A stretch of DNA of 64,000 nt from Ruminococcus flavefaciens (GTDB lineage: Bacteria > Bacteroidota > Bacteroidia > Bacteroidales > P3): positions 1 to 64,000 of the forward strand of contig JAMPAI010000002.1 of the NCBI GenBank assembly GCA_023667315.1. Reading direction: 5' to 3'. Positions 51,032 to 60,704 of this stretch are shown here, piece by piece (the first letter of the stretch is position 1; every line of letters begins with the position of its first letter). A program made the translations under genes and the position numbers. The notes under the pieces were generated by a model, which was not told the DNA's origin, did not search any database, and saw nothing but the letters and a program-made list of their open reading frames with translations.

Positions 51032-53503
51032 ATGAGTTTGTTAGATAGCCTTAATCCGGAACAGCGGGCGGCGGCGGAACATATCGACGGCCCGGTGATG
51101 ATCATTGCCGGCGCCGGTTCGGGGAAAACGCGCACGCTTACCTACCGTATCGCCCACCTCATGGAACAAGGTTGCGACCCCTTCCGCATCCTGGCGCTTA
51201 CCTTTACCAACAAGGCCGCCCGCGAGATGCGGGAACGCATCACCGCGCTGGTGGGGCCCGACGCCCGCTCGCTGTGGATGGGCACGTTTCACTCCATCTT
51301 TGCCAAGATCCTGCGCGCCGAGGCCGAACAAATCGGCTATCAGAAAACCTTCGGCATCTACGATACGGACGACTGCAAGTCGCTCATCAAGAAAATCGTG
51401 AAGGATTTCAACCTCGACCCCAAGCAGTACAAAGACTCGCGCGTGCTGTACCGCATCTCGATGGCCAAGAACAGCCTTATCTCCGCCCAATACTACAACG
51501 ACACCCACGCGTTTTTAGAAGAAGACCAGCGCATGCGCATGCCCGAGACAGGCCGTATCTTCCTCGAATACGACCAACGCCTGCGCCAAGCCTCCATCAT
51601 GGACTTCGACGACCTGCTGTTCAACACCAACGTGCTTTTCAGGGATTTTCCCGAAACGCTTCAAAAGTATCAGAAACGTTTCCGCTACATCATGGTGGAT
51701 GAGTACCAGGACACCAACTACGCCCAGTACCTGATTGTAAAGAAACTGGCCGCCGGGCATCAGAACATCTGCGTGGTGGGCGACGACTCGCAGAGCATCT
51801 ACAGTTTCCGGGGCGCGAACATCCAGAACATCCTGAACTTCGAACACGATTATCCGCAGATGAAGAAATTCAAGCTGGAGCAGAACTACCGCTCCACCGG
51901 ACATATCGTGCAGCTCTCCAACTCGATTATCGAACACAACAAGGACCGCATTCCCAAGGAGATATGGACCGACAACGAGGAAGGCGGCAAGGTGAGCATT
52001 ATCCGTTCGGCCGGCGACAAGGAAGAGGGCGACAACGTGGCGCACCAGATCTTCCAAGTGCAGATGAACAAACAGGCCCGCCCCAAGGACTTTGCCGTGC
52101 TGTACCGCACCAACAGCCAGAGCAAGCTTATTGAAGACGCCTTGCGAAAACTCAACATTCCCTACCGCATCTACGGGGGACTGAGTTTCTACCGCCGCAA
52201 GGAAATAAAGGACATCATCGCCTATTTCCGCTGGGTAACGAACCCCAAGGACGAGGAATCGCTGCTGCGCTGCATCAACAACCCCGCACGGGGCATCGGC
52301 GACACGACCCTTTCCCGCCTGCGTCTGTTGGGCGCACTCTGCGGAGGCGGCATCTGGGAAGGCATGCTCTACCTGCGTTCGGATGCCAAGCCCGAGCTGC
52401 CCGAATGCACCGACAGCCTGCGCCGGCTGCTCGTCAACATGGGCGCACCCGCCGAAGCCCTCGCCTCTGTCGAGACCCTGCACAGTTTCCGCGAATCGGT
52501 GGCGGGTTCCGTCAATTCGGGTATCCGCGCCAAACTGGCGGGACTGATGGATATGATATTGGGGCTGAACGCGCGCTTTGCCCAGACCGACGCGTTCGAG
52601 ATGGCCAACCTGATATGGAACGCCAGCGGCCTGAGTTACGAATACAAGCAGGAGAACACGCCCGAAAGCGAGAACCGCATCGGCAACGTGGAGGAACTGC
52701 TCAACGCCGTGAAGGCCTTCTGCGAGGAAGACCCGCTTATGGTGGATGAGGAAACGGGCGAGATGGTGGCCATCGAAGGCATCGTTACCCTCGACCGATT
52801 CCTGCAGGACGTGGCGCTGCTTACCGACCAGGACGACAAGAAAGACGACCCCGAGGCCGACAAGGTTACGCTGATGACCGTGCACGCGGCCAAGGGCCTT
52901 GAGTTTCCGTACGTGTTCGTAGTGGGCTGCGAGGAGAATCTCTTTCCGGCGGCACAGAGCGTCAACACCCGCGAGGAAGTGGAGGAAGAACGCCGTCTGT
53001 TCTACGTGGCCGTTACCCGCGCCGAGAAAGACCTTTGGCTGTCGTTCGCCAACCGCCGCATGCGCTGGGGCGAGACCGCCTTCTGCGAGCCGAGCCGCTT
53101 CCTGCTGGAACTGGACAACCGCCATATCGAGAACCCAAGCCTGTTGGAAAGCAATCCGTTCGAAAACGCCGGCTTCGACGACGATTTCGATTCCTGGGCA
53201 CCCATGAAACGCCCCGAGCGCACCATCGTGTTCAAGCCCAAGCCCGACCTGAATTCGGGCAAATTCAAGAAACTTTCGGATTTAAATGCGGCAAGACCCG
53301 CCGCGCTGGGTGCCGGGGCTGCAACCACCGGAGCCACCGACTTTACGGCGGGAGAACGTGTAAGACACGCCAAATTCGGCACGGGAACCGTGCGCTCGAT
53401 GGAAGGCGAAGGCGCCAACAGAAAGGTAACGGTAAAATTCGATTCTCCAGGTGTGGGCGAAAAAACCCTGCTCACCAAGTTCGCCAAATTAGAGAAGATA
53501 TAA
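51032..53503 (+). CDS. UvrD/PcrA-type ATP-dependent DNA helicase
   Basis: An 823-residue superfamily 1 helicase. SLNPEQRAAAEHIDGPVMIIAGAGSGKTRTLTYRIAHL carries the Q motif and Walker A; VDEYQDTNYAQ is Walker B; GDDSQSIYSFRGAN, FKLEQNYRS, VTLMTVHAAKGLEFPYVFVVGCEE and FYVAVTRAEKDL are motifs III to VI. The C-terminus has a linker and a Tudor-like domain (GERVRHAKFGTGTVRSMEGEG, the type that binds RNA polymerase in PcrA). It acts in nucleotide excision repair and replication fork clearance. It converges on pyrC. Confidence 0.93.
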   Translation: MSLLDSLNPEQRAAAEHIDGPVMIIAGAGSGKTRTLTYRIAHLMEQGCDPFRILALTFTNKAAREMRERITALVGPDARSLWMGTFHSIFAKILRAEAEQIGYQKTFGIYDTDDCKSLIKKIVKDFNLDPKQYKDSRVLYRISMAKNSLISAQYYNDTHAFLEEDQRMRMPETGRIFLEYDQRLRQASIMDFDDLLFNTNVLFRDFPETLQKYQKRFRYIMVDEYQDTNYAQYLIVKKLAAGHQNICVVGDDSQSIYSFRGANIQNILNFEHDYPQMKKFKLEQNYRSTGHIVQLSNSIIEHNKDRIPKEIWTDNEEGGKVSIIRSAGDKEEGDNVAHQIFQVQMNKQARPKDFAVLYRTNSQSKLIEDALRKLNIPYRIYGGLSFYRRKEIKDIIAYFRWVTNPKDEESLLRCINNPARGIGDTTLSRLRLLGALCGGGIWEGMLYLRSDAKPELPECTDSLRRLLVNMGAPAEALASVETLHSFRESVAGSVNSGIRAKLAGLMDMILGLNARFAQTDAFEMANLIWNASGLSYEYKQENTPESENRIGNVEELLNAVKAFCEEDPLMVDEETGEMVAIEGIVTLDRFLQDVALLTDQDDKKDDPEADKVTLMTVHAAKGLEFPYVFVVGCEENLFPAAQSVNTREEVEEERRLFYVAVTRAEKDLWLSFANRRMRWGETAFCEPSRFLLELDNRHIENPSLLESNPFENAGFDDDFDSWAPMKRPERTIVFKPKPDLNSGKFKKLSDLNAARPAALGAGAATTGATDFTAGERVRHAKFGTGTVRSMEGEGANRKVTVKFDSPGVGEKTLLTKFAKLEKI

Positions 53504-53522
53504 GTTCTTTTTGAACGCGCGC

Positions 53523-54863
53523 TCAGTCGGACGCGCGTTCGAACAGCAGGCGTTCGCCCCGGCGATCGGGCGCGATGATTTCGCCGTCTTTATACACGGG
53601 CGTGCCGTTCACGAACGTGGCACGGACCTTACCGTGCAGGCTCTGTCCCTGCAACGGGCTCCAGCCGCAGGCGTAAGCGATGTTCGAAGACTCCACCGTC
53701 CAGACCTCATCCGGATTCACCACCGCCAGGTCGGCCGCATAGCCGGGGCGCAGGAATCCCCTGCCCTTGATTCCGAATACACGCGCCGGACGATGACACA
53801 TGGCCTCCGCCACTTCGGGCAGCGTGAACACGCCCTGGTGCGCCAGTTCCAGCATCAGGGGAAGGCTGTGCTGCACGCCGGGCGTTCCCGACGGGCATTC
53901 GAAATAGGGTTTCTCCTTTTCTGCCAACGTATGTGGGGCGTGGTCGGTGGCCACGTTGACCTTGCCAGCCTTTACGGCCTGGCGCAGGGCCTCGCGGTCG
54001 GCCGCCGTCTTGATGGCAGGATTGCACTTGATGCGCCACGTCTTCGTTCCGTAGTCTTCCTGACTGAACCAAAGGTAGTTGGCGCACACCTCGCCCGTTA
54101 TGAGTCCGGTATCCAGCAGCGCCAGTTCCTTGGCGGTGGAGATATGCAGCAGGTGCAGATGCCGGTGATACTGGTTCGCCAACTCCACCGCCATGGCCGA
54201 AGACTTGAGGCAGGCCGCCTCGCTCCTTATCTGCGGGTGAACCGAAAAGGGCGCGGACATACCGTATTTTTCCTTAAACAGGGCCGTGTTGCGGCTTATG
54301 ATTTCTTCATCTTCGCAATGCACGGCAATCAAGGTGGGCGCTTCCTTGAAGAGCTGTTGCAGATAGAGGGGATTGCGCACCAGCATATTGCCGGTGGACG
54401 AACCCAGGAACAGCTTGATGCCGCACACGTTTTGCGGATCGGTAAGCAGCACTTCGGCCAGATTGTCTTCGCTGCATCCCATGTAGAACGAATAGTTGAT
54501 CAGGCTGTGCTGCGCCGCCAACTCGTATTTCTGCCGCAAGAGTTCCTGCGTAAGGGTCTGTGGCTTGGTGTTGGGCATATCCATAAAGGAGGTTACGCCT
54601 CCCCGGAGGGCCGCCGCCGATTCGGTGGCGATGCTCCCCTTGTGCGTAAGGCCGGGTTCGCGGAAATGCACGTGGTCGTCGATCACGCCGGGAAAAACGT
54701 AGGAACCCTGCAGGTCCCACACCTCGGCGTTCGCCGCCCCGGGCATACGTTCGGCTTCCTGTTCGGAAAGCACCGCCGCGATCTTGCCGTCTTTTATGTG
54801 CAGCGCGCCTTTTTCGCACTTGCCTTCGTTTACCAGAAAGGCGTTCTTTAGGATATACTCCAT
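53523..54863 (-). CDS. pyrC: Dihydroorotase
   Basis: A 446-residue amidohydrolase. HVHFREPG supplies two metal ligands, GIKLFLGSSTGNM the segment around the conserved Lys, VHCEDEE and LLHIST further ligands, and ATDHAPH the catalytic Asp. It matches the dihydroorotase class common in Bacteroidota. It forms dihydroorotate in pyrimidine synthesis. It starts 6 bp after the metK stop and is probably co-transcribed and thus also under the metK riboswitch. Confidence 0.9.
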   Translation of the reverse strand: MEYILKNAFLVNEGKCEKGALHIKDGKIAAVLSEQEAERMPGAANAEVWDLQGSYVFPGVIDDHVHFREPGLTHKGSIATESAAALRGGVTSFMDMPNTKPQTLTQELLRQKYELAAQHSLINYSFYMGCSEDNLAEVLLTDPQNVCGIKLFLGSSTGNMLVRNPLYLQQLFKEAPTLIAVHCEDEEIISRNTALFKEKYGMSAPFSVHPQIRSEAACLKSSAMAVELANQYHRHLHLLHISTAKELALLDTGLITGEVCANYLWFSQEDYGTKTWRIKCNPAIKTAADREALRQAVKAGKVNVATDHAPHTLAEKEKPYFECPSGTPGVQHSLPLMLELAHQGVFTLPEVAEAMCHRPARVFGIKGRGFLRPGYAADLAVVNPDEVWTVESSNIAYACGWSPLQGQSLHGKVRATFVNGTPVYKDGEIIAPDRRGERLLFERASD

Positions 54864-54869
54864 CGGTCT

Positions 54870-56150
54870 TTACTTAAAGAGTTTCTTGAACGATGCCACC
54901 AGATCGGTCTTTTCCCAGGCAAAGAACTCCACGGTCTTGAAATACCGTTCGGTCTTGCCCGACTTCCTTACCTTGGTGTCGGCATCCTTGTAGAAGACCT
55001 CCACTTCCTGCTTGTATGGCTTGCGGCCGAAGTGCCCGTAGCTGGCCGTGGGCTTGAAGATGGGGTTGCGCAAGCCGAAGCGTTGCACGATGGCGTAGGG
55101 ACGCAGGTCGATGTTCTTGCGGAGGATTTCGGCAATCTGCCCGTCGCTCATCCTTACATGCGCCGTGCCGAAGGTGTTTACGTACAGACCCACCGGCTGT
55201 GCCACGCCGATTGCGTAGGCCACCTGCACCATAGCCTGGTCGCAGACGCCCGCGGCCACGAGGTTCTTGGCGATATGGCGCATGGCGTAGGCCGCCGAAC
55301 GGTCCACCTTCGAGGAGTCTTTGCCCGAAAAGGCGCCGCCACCGTGCGAGGACTTGCCGCCGTAGGTATCCACGATGATCTTGCGGCCCGTAAGCCCCGT
55401 ATCGCCGTGCGGCCCGCCGATCACGAACTTTCCGGTGGGGTTCACGTACAGTTTGTACTTCTTGGCGAACAGATCCTTGATGTTTTTGGGCATACGCTTC
55501 AGCAGGGCGGGAATCAGGATGGTGCGCACGTCGTCGGTAATCTTTTCCAACATCTTTTTCTCGGTGTCGAACTCGTCGTGCTGGCTGGAAACCACCAGGG
55601 TATCGATGGCCTCGGGCGTGCCGTCGTCGGCATAGCGGATGGTTACCTGGCTCTTGGCGTCGGGGCGCAGGTAGGTCATTTTCTTACCCGCCCGGCGGAT
55701 GGTGTCCAGTTCCTTAAGTATTTCGTGCGCCAGATAAATGGGCAACGGCATGAATTCTTCGGTATCGCGGCAGGCGTAGCCGAACATGAGCCCCTGGTCG
55801 CCGGCGCCCTGGTCTTCGTCTTTCTTGCGTTCCACCCCTTGGTTTATGTCGGGCGACTGGCTGTGGATCGTGGAAATAACCCCGCAGGAATTGCTTTCGA
55901 ATTGATATTCTCCCTTGGTGTAGCCTATCTCGCGTATGGTGTCGCGGGCGGTTTGCTGTATATCCACATAACCGGAGGTCTTTACCTCGCCGGCGCACAC
56001 CACGAGCCCGGTGGTCACCAAGGTTTCGCAAGCCACCTTGGAGGCGGGATCCTGACGCAGGAACTCATCGAGCAGGGAATCGGAAATCATATCGGCCACC
56101 TTGTCGGGATGTCCGGCCGCAACCGATTCTGACGTAAACAGATACGACAT
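54870..56150 (-). CDS. metK: S-adenosylmethionine synthetase
   Basis: A 426-residue enzyme. [29 protein letters not shown], the ATP/Met motif [33 protein letters not shown] and [19 protein letters not shown] are canonical. It is somewhat longer than the 380-400-residue norm because of internal insertions, common in Bacteroidota. It makes SAM from methionine and ATP. The leader holds a SAM-II-like riboswitch, which would give feedback control. pyrC follows after 6 bp. Confidence 0.97.
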   Translation of the reverse strand: MSYLFTSESVAAGHPDKVADMISDSLLDEFLRQDPASKVACETLVTTGLVVCAGEVKTSGYVDIQQTARDTIREIGYTKGEYQFESNSCGVISTIHSQSPDINQGVERKKDEDQGAGDQGLMFGYACRDTEEFMPLPIYLAHEILKELDTIRRAGKKMTYLRPDAKSQVTIRYADDGTPEAIDTLVVSSQHDEFDTEKKMLEKITDDVRTILIPALLKRMPKNIKDLFAKKYKLYVNPTGKFVIGGPHGDTGLTGRKIIVDTYGGKSSHGGGAFSGKDSSKVDRSAAYAMRHIAKNLVAAGVCDQAMVQVAYAIGVAQPVGLYVNTFGTAHVRMSDGQIAEILRKNIDLRPYAIVQRFGLRNPIFKPTASYGHFGRKPYKQEVEVFYKDADTKVRKSGKTERYFKTVEFFAWEKTDLVASFKKLFK

Positions 56151-56232
56151 TTCAGTAAAATTTTAAAGGTGCAACTAAAAAACCGAAACGTAGTGTGAGA
56201 AGGTTGCCCGAACGCGTGCAAAAGCAAGAAAC

Positions 56233-56290
56233 GATTGCATTTTAGCTTTTTTTAACGTGGTAGCAAGCAGCCAAATCTTTCCACTGGTTT
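56233..56290 (-). promoter_or_regulatory. SAM-II-type riboswitch in the metK leader
   Basis: On the minus strand the leader contains GTGG, then AAAGATTTGG, CTGCTTGC, TACCACG, TTAAAAAAA and GCTAAAA in that order. This is the arrangement of the SAM-II class: a P1 stem (GTGG/CCAC), the conserved GATTTG loop, TGC before the 3' P1 strand, and GCUAAA in the 3' pseudoknot strand. GCTT in the loop complements AAGC downstream as a candidate pseudoknot. It begins at the expected transcription start (promoter box 56298-56305) and precedes metK by about 80 nt. Confidence 0.82.
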
Positions 56291-56297
56291 CAGGGTG

Positions 56298-56305
56298 CGA
56301 AGGTA
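56298..56305 (-). promoter_or_regulatory. -7 box of metK-pyrC
   Basis: TACCTTCG on the minus strand, one change from TAnnTTTG. The riboswitch starts within about 10 nt downstream. No clear TTTG at -33. Confidence 0.5.
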
Positions 56306-56370
56306 CATATTTTTTGATTAACCCGTAAAAAATATTGCCGCGTGCCGGTGGTGAATGGAAAACGGGTACA

Positions 56371-56397
56371 AAAAAGGGGCCGACTCCCGTCGGCCCC
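56371..56397 (-). terminator. Terminator of the exported-protein operon
   Basis: On the minus strand GGGGCCGAC / GTCGGCCCC with a 4-nt loop is followed by TTTTTTG, 28 bp beyond the stop at 56425. Confidence 0.88.
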
Positions 56398-56424
56398 ACA
56401 TCATAAAGACAAAATTGTCACCCG

Positions 56425-59400
56425 TTAGGGCAACAAAACCTTATATCGCAACATCTTGTTGCCACTTTCCACCACCACAACGACTACACGCATCGAGTGG
56501 TTCGTAGTAAGCAGCACGTTTTCGTTTCTGTTGACCGGCCAGTTGCCGAGCAAGGCACCGTCGGTACCCAACAGACGCACGCGGCTAATCTGCAGAGCCG
56601 AAGGATTGAGGATATGGATCTGCCCCTTGCCGGCCGTTACCTGCAAGGCGGCTTCGGCAGAGGTTTCAACAGCCGTTTCTTCCAGGGTGGTGAAGTTGGA
56701 GGCCGTTGCCCAGCCGCTGTAACGGTTATCGGAGCAGGCGGCCATGACCGACCACGTGTAAGCGGTGTTTTCCGTCAGGTCCTTAAGTTCGTAGGTTTTA
56801 GAGGTAAGCGCCTTTACGCTATCCCAAGAGGTAGCCGACGAGGGGCGGAAACGCAGGATAAAGGAGGCTTCCGCATCCGCACAATTCCACGAAAGGTTGG
56901 CGGAAGTAAGGGTAATGCCTTCCGCCTTCAGATCGGAGGGAACCGGGCAAGCCGGGGTTTCGGTGGTGGTAAAGGCAACCCATTCGCACCAGGCGCTGGT
57001 ATCACCCGCACCGCAGGCACTGCGTACGCGGGCTTCATACGGCGTTTTTTCGCTCAGGCCGGCAAGCGTATAGGTCTTTCCTTCCACATTGAACACGCCC
57101 AATACCGCGGTAGTCCCTTCTTTGCGGTAGGCCACCTGATAGTTGTCGGCATCGCCTTTCCAGCTAAGTTCAGCCGAAGCATAGGAGGGCGTCGCCGCCA
57201 GGTCTTCGGGTGCGAAGCAGGTTTGGGCCAAGGTGGTGAAGTTCTGGAAGCTTACCCAATCGCTGGTATCGGAAGCAGCCTCACCGCAAACGGATTGCAC
57301 GCCGCCTTCGTATTCGGTTTCGGTCAACAGGGCTGTAAACACGTATTCTTCGGTCTGTGCCGTGTAGTTAGCCCAATCCGAGGTTCCCACCTTACGCAGA
57401 CGGATCTTGTAGCGCAAGGCATCGCCAGTCCAGGTAAGCTTGGCCGAATTGCGGGTAATCTCGCTTACGGCAAGGCCGGCAATCGCATTACATTCCACAC
57501 CGGCGGTGGTAAAGCTTACGGTAGCCCAGGCCGAGGTGTCTTCGCCGCAAAGGTGAGCCAGCGCCACGGTATAGAAGGTGGCCGAATCCAGATCGGTCAA
57601 GTCCGTGGTATTGCCTTGTACGGCGAATTTATCCGTGGTCTTGCCGTCGGAAACCTTCACAATCCATTCTTCCACCATCGGGTCGGCCTTCCAGGTCAAG
57701 GTGGCGGTTGTCTTTTCGATATCCGAAACCTTCAGGTTCCTGGGGGTGGCGCAATCGTAGGTAACGCCCATATTGTCGATCCAGAGGTATTGGTTTTCGG
57801 CCTTGCTGTTATTGATACCGCTTACCGCCAGTGCCAAGGATATCTGCTTGCCTTTGTATTTTGCCAGGCTGATTTTAAATCCTATGGAATCGCCCATGGC
57901 GACCATATCGGTGGAATCCCAAACCTGAAGCGCATCTTTTACCACAAACGTCTTACCACCGTCTTCAGAAACGAGAACCCTTATGGAATAGGCGGTATCG
58001 GTGCGGGTCGCCTTGGTAAAGGTATTGGCGGCATAGGTTCCGAAAGCCGCGCTGAATACAAAATCCGCTTCATCAACTTCATCCAGTTGCAGAACCGGCA
58101 ACTGCAGCAGCAATGTTCCGGACAATACACGCATTTGATATGTCAATGCCGCATTACCGGTTCCCGGCGTGGCCGATTGGATCGTTTTCCAACCGAAATA
58201 CCGAACCTGTTGATTCAGGGCCGCTTCCGTCATTTCCGCAGGTTTCAGCGTATCTCCGATTTCGTTCGGATTATGTTTCTGATACCATGCCTGCCATGAA
58301 TTTGGAAAGTTTATCGAAGCCCTGAATCCGCTCATCACTACCGGAAGATTATTGAAATCTTCGATAAACGGAACCGACCAGCCGCTGGTAAATTCGGAAG
58401 ATTCCACCCATTCGCTGGTGCTTCCCACGCCGCAAACGGCCTGCACACGCACCTTATAGGCGGTATTCATGGCCAGTTCCGTAAGTTCGTAAGGATTTTT
58501 AGCTACCTGTATGGCTTCGCTCCATTCGCCGAACGCATTGCCCGATTTCATAGCCATGCTGATATTCCACGCCTGCTCACCGCTTTCGCCAACTTCCCAC
58601 TGCACCGAGGCTTTGTCGCCAACAATGGATTCGGGGTCAATCGAAACGCTTAAGGGATAATCGCAATCGGGAACTTCGATAAGGCGGAGGGATTTAATGG
58701 TAATCACATGTAGAAGTTGTTGCGCGGAAACCCAACGCATCTGCAACCTGGCCTGCGAAGCATTCTCAAAACCCTTTATCGTAACGGAACGGGTAAGATA
58801 TTCTGTGGAAGCGAACTGGTCGGAATTGGCTTTGGTAATGGCATAGGCCGGCCTGAACGTTCTGCCTTGGTCGGTGCTTACCTCAAACACAATGGAATCC
58901 GTTTCTGCCCAGTGTGTACGCTTATAACCTGTTTTTGATCCACCAAATCCTCCTGCAGATACCTGCATATTGTATTCCATAACCAAACGGACAGCCTTTT
59001 CCGGATAATTCATAGCAGGCAGTACAAAATTTGTTTGACGCACTGAACCATCCGTCGATGTTTGAAAGGTATATGATATGCCTGCATTACGCGAAGCAAC
59101 GGAAAACTGCGGGTCTGTTCCGGTCCAGCCAATGGGAACCATAAAGGGAATCATACCTGCAAAATCTTCGAAATAGGGAATTTGAGCCAGCGTAATGGTA
59201 TCCGCCGGGGCAAAAACAGAAGAATATTTTCCATCGCTATGTTTGGAAAAAGCACCGAAATGGTAGATTTTATTATCGACAACCGCTACAGTCGCTTCCG
59301 TTCCTGCCGTCCCCACGTAAACCACTTTACCGCCAAATTCACCATCTTCCGTATAAATCGTATCGCCTACCCTAGCATTATCGGCAGGAATGCCGAAATC

Positions 59401-60687
59401 GCCTTTCATCAAGACATTGTTATTTTTATCCGTTCCATGATTATTGGTTACAGCAATCAACACTTCTTCGTTCAAACTGTTGGCCGTGGCCTTTACCTTG
59501 ATTTCGGCAGCGGATACGGCCGTAATTTCGAGCGAAGCAGGCGCAGTCGTAAGCGTGGTGGCTTCCACCTTGGTTACAGAACCATACTTAATATCCCCCG
59601 AACACTTAAAATTGTAGAACCAAACCGCATAATAATATTTGGTGTTGCTTTTCAATGCATTTTTATAGCGGTCGCTGTGTTCGATTTCATACTTAGCTAA
59701 TCCCAAGCCTTCCCGCACCGCAAGTACGGTACCGCCGGCCAATTCATCGCCTTCCGTATAAGTCTTGCCGTCTTCGGGATTGCCGGTAATGGGATTTTCC
59801 GAAGCCACAATGATATAGGCATCGGCTTCTCCGCTTACACCCAAATTCAGAACCGCGCTGGCAGAGTATGCATTTACCTGCAAAGTTGCCGTTGCAGTGG
59901 GTGCTTCACATGCCGCAGGAGGTGTAAAGGTGTATTTCAAGCCTTTATCAAAAGAGAGCAGGCTATACATTTTCCCTCCATTATTGGTTGCACGAAAAAC
60001 ATCGTTGAATGTACCGTTATCGGATTGCAGGTAATAATTGGCACCCTGAGCACCGCTGATACCCACAACAAAAGGATCCCAACTCCATTCCGTCTTAAAT
60101 TCATCAAACAACATCTCGATCTTACCGTCTTCGTACAGTTTTACCTGATAATGAAAAACGGCATCCACCCCATTGTATCTGGTAGAAAATTCCACCGTCA
60201 TGGTTTTCGAACCATCCGTACCCTCTGCTTTGTACCGAACGGGAGCATCGCATGTATCGAAGACATTGGTGCTGACCCCGATGGTTTTCGCCACCATCCT
60301 GTACATATTATTGAGGGTAGGATTACCTGCCAGATTTACGGTCACATTATTTTCTTCCGATTTCAATCCCAGGCAGATGTATCCCATGCCCGACACCACG
60401 AACTTGTCATAGACCTGACCTTCGTAGGTAAAGTCGAAACCGAGCGGAATACCGGCCATCGTAACCGACTGTTCGCCTCCGAAATCCTTGCTTTCCGTGG
60501 TATTGAATACCATAAACGGAAACCTGTCTTTGGGTGCTTCCGTCATTTTGTCAATAGACGAAGCATCGGCAAGCGACGTATAACTGCTCCCCTGTTCCTG
60601 TTTAAAATCATAATACTGTACGCTTTGTGCGCTCAGCCCTGCGAGAGCCAACACGCACAAAAGCACTGCATAAAGAAGCTTTTTCAT
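56425..60687 (-). CDS. Large exported protein with fibronectin type III modules
   Basis: A 1420-residue exported protein: signal peptide (about 1-20, ending LSAQ), an N-terminal jelly-roll-like region (about 25-260), and at least five FnIII-like modules near 672-775, 978-1065, 1066-1155, 1158-1245 and 1246-1335. Each ends in a YxxxVxxxCGxxxxSxW-type strand. The last 75 residues resemble a T9SS sorting domain but lack the usual LYPNP core (QIHILNPSALQISRVRLLG). It is probably a surface adhesin or ligand-binding protein. It lies downstream of two other exported-protein genes with 17- and 6-bp gaps and ends at a strong terminator. Confidence 0.82.
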   Translation of the reverse strand: MKKLLYAVLLCVLALAGLSAQSVQYYDFKQEQGSSYTSLADASSIDKMTEAPKDRFPFMVFNTTESKDFGGEQSVTMAGIPLGFDFTYEGQVYDKFVVSGMGYICLGLKSEENNVTVNLAGNPTLNNMYRMVAKTIGVSTNVFDTCDAPVRYKAEGTDGSKTMTVEFSTRYNGVDAVFHYQVKLYEDGKIEMLFDEFKTEWSWDPFVVGISGAQGANYYLQSDNGTFNDVFRATNNGGKMYSLLSFDKGLKYTFTPPAACEAPTATATLQVNAYSASAVLNLGVSGEADAYIIVASENPITGNPEDGKTYTEGDELAGGTVLAVREGLGLAKYEIEHSDRYKNALKSNTKYYYAVWFYNFKCSGDIKYGSVTKVEATTLTTAPASLEITAVSAAEIKVKATANSLNEEVLIAVTNNHGTDKNNNVLMKGDFGIPADNARVGDTIYTEDGEFGGKVVYVGTAGTEATVAVVDNKIYHFGAFSKHSDGKYSSVFAPADTITLAQIPYFEDFAGMIPFMVPIGWTGTDPQFSVASRNAGISYTFQTSTDGSVRQTNFVLPAMNYPEKAVRLVMEYNMQVSAGGFGGSKTGYKRTHWAETDSIVFEVSTDQGRTFRPAYAITKANSDQFASTEYLTRSVTIKGFENASQARLQMRWVSAQQLLHVITIKSLRLIEVPDCDYPLSVSIDPESIVGDKASVQWEVGESGEQAWNISMAMKSGNAFGEWSEAIQVAKNPYELTELAMNTAYKVRVQAVCGVGSTSEWVESSEFTSGWSVPFIEDFNNLPVVMSGFRASINFPNSWQAWYQKHNPNEIGDTLKPAEMTEAALNQQVRYFGWKTIQSATPGTGNAALTYQMRVLSGTLLLQLPVLQLDEVDEADFVFSAAFGTYAANTFTKATRTDTAYSIRVLVSEDGGKTFVVKDALQVWDSTDMVAMGDSIGFKISLAKYKGKQISLALAVSGINNSKAENQYLWIDNMGVTYDCATPRNLKVSDIEKTTATLTWKADPMVEEWIVKVSDGKTTDKFAVQGNTTDLTDLDSATFYTVALAHLCGEDTSAWATVSFTTAGVECNAIAGLAVSEITRNSAKLTWTGDALRYKIRLRKVGTSDWANYTAQTEEYVFTALLTETEYEGGVQSVCGEAASDTSDWVSFQNFTTLAQTCFAPEDLAATPSYASAELSWKGDADNYQVAYRKEGTTAVLGVFNVEGKTYTLAGLSEKTPYEARVRSACGAGDTSAWCEWVAFTTTETPACPVPSDLKAEGITLTSANLSWNCADAEASFILRFRPSSATSWDSVKALTSKTYELKDLTENTAYTWSVMAACSDNRYSGWATASNFTTLEETAVETSAEAALQVTAGKGQIHILNPSALQISRVRLLGTDGALLGNWPVNRNENVLLTTNHSMRVVVVVVESGNKMLRYKVLLP

Positions 60688-60704
60688 AATCTTTTGTTTT
60701 TGGG

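Noticed and set aside
51515..53125. 536-codon open frame antisense to pcrA/uvrD
   Set aside because: Shadow frame with no family features inside a complete helicase gene.
56151..56232. A second regulatory RNA between the riboswitch and metK
   Set aside because: No stable stem or T-run recognised; probably the expression platform or spacer.
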